A stretch of 64,000 nucleotides of DNA from Agrobacterium cucumeris. Lineage in GTDB: Bacteria; Pseudomonadota; Alphaproteobacteria; Rhizobiales; Rhizobiaceae. Position 1 is the stretch's first letter; each line of letters starts with the position of its first letter. The notes beneath the pieces were generated by a model. The model saw only the letters and a program-made list of their open reading frames with translations, searched no databases and had not been told where the DNA came from. The translations under genes were made by a program, and so were the position numbers. The stretch lies in assembly GCF_030036535.1 (NCBI RefSeq), contig NZ_CP080388.1, positions 1,855,001-1,919,000 on the forward strand, in the 5' to 3' direction. Shown one piece after another: positions 58,753-64,000 of this stretch.

Positions 58753-60104
58753 CACCTGCTCCCTTTGGACAAGTTCGTCATCGCGACGATCTCTTGTTTA
58801 TTCCAGCCCTCGGGCAAGGGCGTCGTTCTTTTAATGGCGACATCGCGTGCCGCAAATCCTTCCACGCCGGCAAGATAAACCGCCGGCATTCCACCGGGGT
58901 AATCCTCCAGACCGACGATCCTGCCTTCGGCATCCCGCGTCCAGGCATTGGCGCGGCCGGCGGCATCGGGGCTTGGAGCAATATCGGCATTGGTGGGGCG
59001 CAGATCATATTGCAGGCCGGTACCCAGCTTGCCGGGCCGCTGCGCCAGCGTGATGCGCTCCAGCCTGACATTGTGGATGCCGGCTTTCGACGTGGCGACG
59101 AGATTGATTGCGCCTTCCATGGAGCCGCTCAGATCTTCCACGACCAGATTGTCGACGCTGCCGGCCTGACGCTCGGGGCGGCGGTCGACGACGGTGACGG
59201 TCACAGCCTCGCCGGAGCCCCAGAAGCCTCCCGGCGTTTCGTGGCACTCGGCCTCGATCCGTGAAAAGCGGATATTGCGCATGGCACCGCCATCCCGGGA
59301 GAAAAGGCCGATGCCGCGATTGGACTCGACGATTTTGCAATCCTCGAACACCACATTGGTGAAATCGCCGAAGGATTCCGTGCCAAGCTTCAGGGCGCAG
59401 CTGACGCTGGAAACGATGCAGCGGCGAACCGTGATGTCATCGCAGACGCCGACCGCCTTGCCGTCCGGCCCGGCGCTGGTCTTCAGGCAGATGCCGTCAT
59501 CGGCAGTCGAGATAAAGCAATCCTCGATCAGCGCGCGCCGGCAGGCATCCAGCACGATGCCGTCGGTATTGGGCAGGCGGCGGTCGTTTTTTATGCGGAG
59601 ATTGCGGAAATTGAGATCGTCGCAATCGACCATATGCAGCGTCCACATCGGCGAGCCGCTGACGAAGAGGTTTTCAAGGCGCACGTTGCGGCAGGCTTCC
59701 AGCACCATCACGCGTGGACGCCGTTCCGCCGGGATATAGGTTCCCATCGCCTCGTCATCGCCGGTGATGAAGTGCTCGCCGCCGGCCTCGATGCGGCCGG
59801 GGCCGGTGACGGCGATGTCGCTTGCGCCCCGGGCAATGATCATGCCGCGATTGGATGCCTCGGCGATCACCGAAACCGTTGTATGGGCATATGCCTCATA
59901 GTCTGAAATGGGGGCGAGCACCGCATCTTCGGCAAGGTGCAGCTCCACGCCGCTCTTGAGCTGCAGGCCGCCGCTGATATGGCGACCGGCCGAAAGCGAC
60001 ACGCGACCGCCGCCCGCTGCCGAGACCGTATCGATCGCCCGCTGGATGTCGGCCGTGGCATCACGGCCATCGGCCGTGATGGTGATGTCTGAGTGCGCGC
60101 TCAT
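58752..60104 (-). CDS. GH28-like polygalacturonase-fold glycosidase
   Basis: The 450-residue right-handed beta-helix protein carries GH28 motifs NTDG (179-182) and DDG (202-204, ADDGICLK). The usual catalytic-histidine motif GHG is replaced by SCALKLGTES, so activity may be altered. There is no signal peptide, so it probably trims imported galacturonide oligomers in the cytoplasm. It is coupled by ATGA overlap to the GH105 gene upstream. Confidence 0.85.
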
Positions 60105-61195
60105 GATACCTGCGGCCTTTTCAGGAACACGTCGATCAGCAGCAGCATCGTCAGCGCCTGCCCGTAGGGCGTCGGCAGATTGGGAATGCGGCGGTAGAAA
60201 TCAAGATCATGGCCCATGGGGGTACCATCGGAGACGCCGTGAACAACGCCTTCGTCATCGATGTTGCCGAGCACCGCCTTCAACGCCCGTTCCGCATGCG
60301 GCCGGTTCTCTTCTCCGAGAATGCCGGCTTCGATGCCACGCAGAATGCCATAGGCGATGCCTGATGTGGCCGATGTCTCGACCGGCGAGGTCGGGTCATC
60401 GAGCAGCGTGTGGAACATGCCGTCCTCGCGCTGATATTGCCGCAGCGACCGCACCTGACTTGCCAGCACATTGGCGAGGAAACGCCTGTCCTTTTCGGAG
60501 AGCGTCGGCACCAGTTCGAAAAGTTCGGGAATGGCAACCGTGATCCAGGAATTGCCGCGCGCCCAGAAGGCATGAGCGAAATTGTGGCGGCCGTTGAAGG
60601 TCCAGCCGTGATACCAGAGCCCGGTGACGGGGTCCGAGAGATAACGCGTATGGACCATGAACTGGTAGACCGCCTCGTCGATCCAGTCCTGACGTTTGCA
60701 GACGACGCCGGCGCGGGCGAGGAACAGACATGCCATGAACAGCGTGTCGTCCCATAATTCGCCCTCATTCAGCCGTTCCTTGACGACGTGCTGGAAGCCG
60801 CCATCCTCGGTTTTCGGCAATTGATGCACCAGCCAGTCGGCCCAGTCTTCCACCAGCGCCCGGAAATCCGGCCGGTCGACATGTTCCGTCAGGATGACGA
60901 GTGGCAGCATCGGCGCGGAACTGTTGATCTGGCGCGGCGGCAGGCCGCGCTCGATCTGCCAGCCATACCATGTCACGAGATCATCAAGCGCTTTGCGATC
61001 GTTGGCGGCGAGCGCCCGGCGCAGGAAGCCGTAAAGGCCCACACCCACTTCCCAGTCCCATTCATCGAACTGGATCTTGCCATCGGAACTGCTGCTCGCC
61101 AGACCTTCCTGAATGCCCTTGAGGCGGCTGAACGCGGCGGCGACATTGTCGATCGTCGTCCTGAGAGTGTCTTTTTCCATGCTTGGCTGGTTCAT
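60101..61195 (-). CDS. GH105-like unsaturated rhamnogalacturonyl hydrolase
   Basis: The 364-residue (alpha/alpha)6-barrel protein shows the GH88/GH105 pattern: EGELWDDTLFMACLFLARAG with the proposed acid D149/D150, WARGNSWITVAIPEL, and SGIAYGILRGIEAG. It removes the unsaturated uronate left at oligosaccharide ends by pectate/rhamnogalacturonan lyases. No signal peptide is seen, fitting intracellular action after import. A second ATG five codons in is possible. Confidence 0.88.
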   Translation of the reverse strand: MNQPSMEKDTLRTTIDNVAAAFSRLKGIQEGLASSSSDGKIQFDEWDWEVGVGLYGFLRRALAANDRKALDDLVTWYGWQIERGLPPRQINSSAPMLPLVILTEHVDRPDFRALVEDWADWLVHQLPKTEDGGFQHVVKERLNEGELWDDTLFMACLFLARAGVVCKRQDWIDEAVYQFMVHTRYLSDPVTGLWYHGWTFNGRHNFAHAFWARGNSWITVAIPELFELVPTLSEKDRRFLANVLASQVRSLRQYQREDGMFHTLLDDPTSPVETSATSGIAYGILRGIEAGILGEENRPHAERALKAVLGNIDDEGVVHGVSDGTPMGHDLDFYRRIPNLPTPYGQALTMLLLIDVFLKRPQVS

Positions 61196-61208
61196 CTGTC
61201 AATTCCGC

Positions 61209-61315
61209 TAGGAGCATTTCCAGTAAAAGCGGGGATCGCTTTTACGTCCGGACAATGCGTTAAAACAAAGAGCTAGAGCGTTTTCGCGTTTCGCAGAAAA
61301 GCGGAAAGGCTCTAG
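61209..61315. repeat. RIME-like mosaic palindromic element
   Basis: It contains two hairpins: GTAAAAGCG/CGCTTTTAC (61223-61245) and CTAGAGC/GCTCTAG (61273-61315), linked by GTCCGGACAATGCGTTAAAA. The sequence TTTTACGTCCGGACAATGCG and GAGCGTTTTCGCGTTTC recur widely in rhizobial genomes (from memory, RIME-like elements). Its right end overlaps the stop codon of the 840-residue protein gene, inside the operon. Confidence 0.7.
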
Positions 61316-63834
61316 GAGTAGAATGGTCGTGCCGCGCCGCCCGATGCGGGGTCGGCACTGTCGAAGGTGATTTCGGGTTGGGGCTGATCATGGTCGAAGG
61401 CCGTTGTCTGCCCGCCGATGGTGAATGCGCCGTCCCAGGTGAGGGTGACATCGGGTCCGCCTAGCGGCGTGACCGAGAGCAGACGGCTTTCGGCATCGAA
61501 GGTGACCCGCGTGGCGAGGATTTTTTCCCGAAAACGGGCAAACTCCGCGACATCCCCGCAGCCGATGATGCCGACCCAGCCAGCGCGGCGGCCGGGCGAT
61601 CTGATCTCGTGATTGGCGGTGGCGCCTGCGCTGATGGGTTGAAGCCCGTTCGTTGCATAAAGCGCGGCAAAGCCGCGGCCCGAGCGGGTGATGAGCCAGT
61701 TGCCTTCCGTCAGCACCTCGTCCAGTCCGTCGCGGCCAAGATAGGCATGGGTCCAGTCATTGCGGTGATCGTGCGTATCAAAGATCAGCATCGCCAGATC
61801 GCGATGCTGCGCCACGCGCGGCAGGATGCCGCTTCCCGCCCAATAGGAGGGGCGCTGGGTGCCCCACGGATCGTCTTCACCCGGGTGGTTGACCCAGAGC
61901 CGCGCCATCGGATGGCCGGCGAGTTTGATATCCATGACGTGTTGCTGATGGCCCTTGCGGCCGGTCTTGTGGTCGACCACGGTGGAAAGCTGGGCGGCCT
62001 CGTTCTTGAACAGCACGAGCTTTCCGGGCTCCAGCCCCTGCGCGTAACGGGCCTCGACCATGCGGCCGCCCTCAAGCTGGGAAAGGGCGGCAAGATGTGC
62101 CGGTGGCAGGTAATCGCCGCAGCAGAACATCGGCAGAGAGGCGACGCCGTTGTTGAGCCAGCCTTGGCCGAAGGCGACCTCAGCGAAGGGTGCCAGTTCC
62201 GTCAGCGGCCCGGCGCGCAGCTCCTTGTCATAGGCTCTGCCTTGCGAACCGGAGGGGACGCCGCCGAGCGTATGCAGCGCGATCATTTCGAAGATGAGAT
62301 CGAGCTGGTAGCGCGCGCGTGCTGCAAGCTCCGGTCCGGCCCAATGTTCGATGGCGAGAAGGCCGATGAAATCCACGGGATAATAGGCGGCCGAATTCCA
62401 TTCGGCGAGGCCGTGCGCCTCGACGCTGTCGAACCAGCGCTCCAACCGCTCAGTGGCCAGCGCCGCCTGCTCTCTGCCGGTGCGGCCGGAGGCGGTGAAG
62501 ACGGCGTCGGGCAGATAGTGTCCGGCGAGCAGCTGGCTGGTGTGGAAGCAGAGAACATGGTTCTCGCTCCAGAACCACATGACGTCGTTACCCGGCTCGT
62601 CCACCCAGTAGCGATAGCCAAGGATCGAAGCGTCGATCCGCGCTCGCATTTCGGCCGGCAGGCGGTCACTATGGGCGCGCACCAGCCAGAGCAGCGGGAT
62701 CATGATGAAATCGGAGCAGTCCTCGCGCCGGTCGATGGAGCGCAGCGTCGCATCGACGATGCCGCCGATGGTTTTGAAGTCATCGCTGCCGGTGGCGACC
62801 ATCGCCAGCGCCCGGCCGATGCGCCATGCGCCGAAACGCGCGCTGAAGGAGAGGGCCGCTTTCTTTCGCTCCCTAATATCGGCATTGGGCGCTTCCGGCG
62901 CGATATCATGCATGAAGGCTGCGTCGATGACGCGGGTGACCGTTCCCGCACCCGAGCCCATGGTGATCCTGACGCCGTGATATCCGTCCGAAATGCCTGA
63001 CGTCTCGGGGATTGTCAGCGTTGATTGCCCGGCCTTCAGCATGGTGTCGACTTCCGCCAGCGCAGCGCGCTCATGCCCATGGCTTTTCACCGCAATGTGC
63101 ACGGGCAGGTCGCGCGCAGGTGCTGCTCCGAAAACCAGTTCGAGGGCGGTGCCGCAAAACACGTCGCGTGCCGGGCGAACATCGCGCACCAGCGCGGCAA
63201 GGCGCCTCGTTTCCTCGCGGTCGAGCGGTACCGGCAACACGACTGTCAGCGGCGTAGGATCGATAACCTCAAGCTCGAAGAACCAGATGATGTCGCGTTC
63301 CGCCAGATCCTCGCAGAGCAGCAGCACCTCGTTGTCGCCGGCCGCAAGGTCGAGCGTCACATCGCTGTTGGTTTCGACATTGCGGATGAAGGGCTCGAAA
63401 CGCACCTGCTCAGCGCCGTTCACCCAGATACGGACGCCGCCGCAGGTGCGCAGCCGGAAATGCGCCTTTCTGGCAGCATCGCTGCGGAACGTGCCCTTCA
63501 GCCAGCGCTGCACATGGGTGGGAACATGCCAGAAGCCGGTGAATTCCACGCGGCGGTTGGAACCCGGCAGGTTGAGGTGAGACACCGCAAAGCCACTCTC
63601 GGGCGCGATGTCGCGGCCGATCATGGTCTGCTGGAAGGCTTTGCGGCAGGGAAGGTCGCCGACATCGACGAAACCATTGATGAAACGGTAATTGACCCGG
63701 TCTTCCGCCGGGGCGGGTGTGCCCGGAAACGATGTCTCCACCGGATCCGAGACGATCCAGGCGGTCACCGTCTCGCCGTCGGCGACGGTGTATGTGGGCT
63801 GCGACGCATCCGTCGCCAAAGGTCCATCCGTCAT
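61312..63834 (-). CDS. Large uncharacterised protein, candidate polysaccharide-degrading enzyme
   Basis: The 840-residue protein has no signal peptide. GGGAGGCG precedes the ATG at 63832-63834. The N-terminal third looks like beta-sandwich carbohydrate-binding modules (about 85-210: VEFTGFWHVPTHVQRWLKG; WVNGAEQV). The middle (about 330-600) is helix-rich, with WFWSENHVLCFHTSQLLAG and GGVPSGSQGRAYDKE, like an alpha/alpha-toroid lyase or hydrolase; the C-terminal part is beta-rich (HQQHVMDIKLAG; RPSYWAGSGILPRVAQHRDL). I do not recognise a CAZy family. The operon partners GH28 and GH105 suggest action on pectin side-chain oligosaccharides. Confidence 0.75.
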   Translation of the reverse strand: MTDGPLATDASQPTYTVADGETVTAWIVSDPVETSFPGTPAPAEDRVNYRFINGFVDVGDLPCRKAFQQTMIGRDIAPESGFAVSHLNLPGSNRRVEFTGFWHVPTHVQRWLKGTFRSDAARKAHFRLRTCGGVRIWVNGAEQVRFEPFIRNVETNSDVTLDLAAGDNEVLLLCEDLAERDIIWFFELEVIDPTPLTVVLPVPLDREETRRLAALVRDVRPARDVFCGTALELVFGAAPARDLPVHIAVKSHGHERAALAEVDTMLKAGQSTLTIPETSGISDGYHGVRITMGSGAGTVTRVIDAAFMHDIAPEAPNADIRERKKAALSFSARFGAWRIGRALAMVATGSDDFKTIGGIVDATLRSIDRREDCSDFIMIPLLWLVRAHSDRLPAEMRARIDASILGYRYWVDEPGNDVMWFWSENHVLCFHTSQLLAGHYLPDAVFTASGRTGREQAALATERLERWFDSVEAHGLAEWNSAAYYPVDFIGLLAIEHWAGPELAARARYQLDLIFEMIALHTLGGVPSGSQGRAYDKELRAGPLTELAPFAEVAFGQGWLNNGVASLPMFCCGDYLPPAHLAALSQLEGGRMVEARYAQGLEPGKLVLFKNEAAQLSTVVDHKTGRKGHQQHVMDIKLAGHPMARLWVNHPGEDDPWGTQRPSYWAGSGILPRVAQHRDLAMLIFDTHDHRNDWTHAYLGRDGLDEVLTEGNWLITRSGRGFAALYATNGLQPISAGATANHEIRSPGRRAGWVGIIGCGDVAEFARFREKILATRVTFDAESRLLSVTPLGGPDVTLTWDGAFTIGGQTTAFDHDQPQPEITFDSADPASGGAARPFYS

Positions 63835-63929
63835 AATGGATCGCCTCCCTTCGATCTTTATGAAATTATTTTCACAATTCGATTTCCGCTTTTTCGCGTC
63901 GATTTGTGCGATTTATGTAAAACAAACAG

Positions 63930-63950
63930 CTTGACGTTTATTCTGTCAAG
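63930..63950. promoter_or_regulatory. Inverted repeat in the pectin-operon upstream region
   Basis: CTTGAC (63930-63935) and GTCAAG (63945-63950) are perfect inverted arms 9 bases apart. The site is about 100 bases upstream of the 840-residue protein gene, in an AT-rich stretch. It could be the operator of the LacI regulator at 54320 or part of the promoter; TTGACG on the plus strand could also be chance. Confidence 0.35.
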
Positions 63951-64000
63951 CCGCAAAACAGGATAAATCGAATTAAGCAGAGGAGCTTCTATTCGGTTTG

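Overview
The window reads as a chromosomal segment of an Agrobacterium/Rhizobium-group alphaproteobacterium. The gene order pcaB-G-H-C-D / pcaQ / pobA / pobR / pcaR-I-J-F, the IolC-DUF2090 fusion, a QuiC-type fusion enzyme and rhizobial intergenic palindromes all fit Agrobacterium tumefaciens-like chromosomes. Nothing visible settles the replicon. No rRNA, tRNA, insertion sequence or CRISPR array was seen.

Layout. (1) 1-7.3 kb: myo-inositol catabolism on the minus strand (iolC-iolD-iolE-iolB, then a partial Gfo/Idh/MocA dehydrogenase), with an RpiR-type repressor upstream and GGAA-N6-TTCC-like boxes. (2) 7.5-12.2 kb: a complete branched-chain-amino-acid-type ABC importer. (3) 12.5-20 kb: a small unknown gene, then a peptide-type ABC importer operon ending in an M14-like zinc carboxypeptidase. 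(4) 20.6-28.2 kb: a module that looks built to turn quinate/shikimate into protocatechuate: AroE-like dehydrogenase, AroQ dehydratase, QuiC-like dehydroshikimate dehydratase, a TetR regulator and a polar-amino-acid-type ABC importer. A similar sequence motif lies upstream of both quiC and the importer. (5) 28.5-39.2 kb: the whole protocatechuate branch of the beta-ketoadipate pathway (pcaBGHCD, pcaQ, pobA, pobR, pcaR, pcaIJF). Modules 4 and 5 therefore form one continuous aromatic-acid route to succinyl-CoA and acetyl-CoA. (6) 39.3-45.5 kb: a LacI-regulated inositol/rhizopine-like module with two paralogous periplasmic binding proteins, two sugar isomerase/epimerase-fold proteins and an inositol 2-dehydrogenase. 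Perfect and near-perfect 15-bp operators flank the regulator gene. (7) 45.5-54.1 kb: an AT-rich stretch that differs from everything around it. It has a DUF1629/Imm11-like immunity gene, a 1154-residue protein with an N-terminal AHH-like nuclease module and a C-terminal calcium-binding type I secretion region, and a HlyB-like exporter and HlyD-like adaptor. I infer a type I secreted antibacterial toxin cassette; this is the most interesting locus here. (8) 54.3-64 kb: a LacI regulator and a minus-strand pectin-oligosaccharide operon: an 840-residue uncharacterised enzyme, a GH105 and a GH28 enzyme, a UgpC/MsmX-like ATPase and two permeases. The binding protein probably lies beyond 64,000.

Recurring structures include five copies of a ~113-bp palindromic element, two copies of a second palindrome, one RIME-like element, and strong hairpins just downstream of substrate-binding-protein genes. 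All annotation is by eye from sequence and translations; no database search was run.
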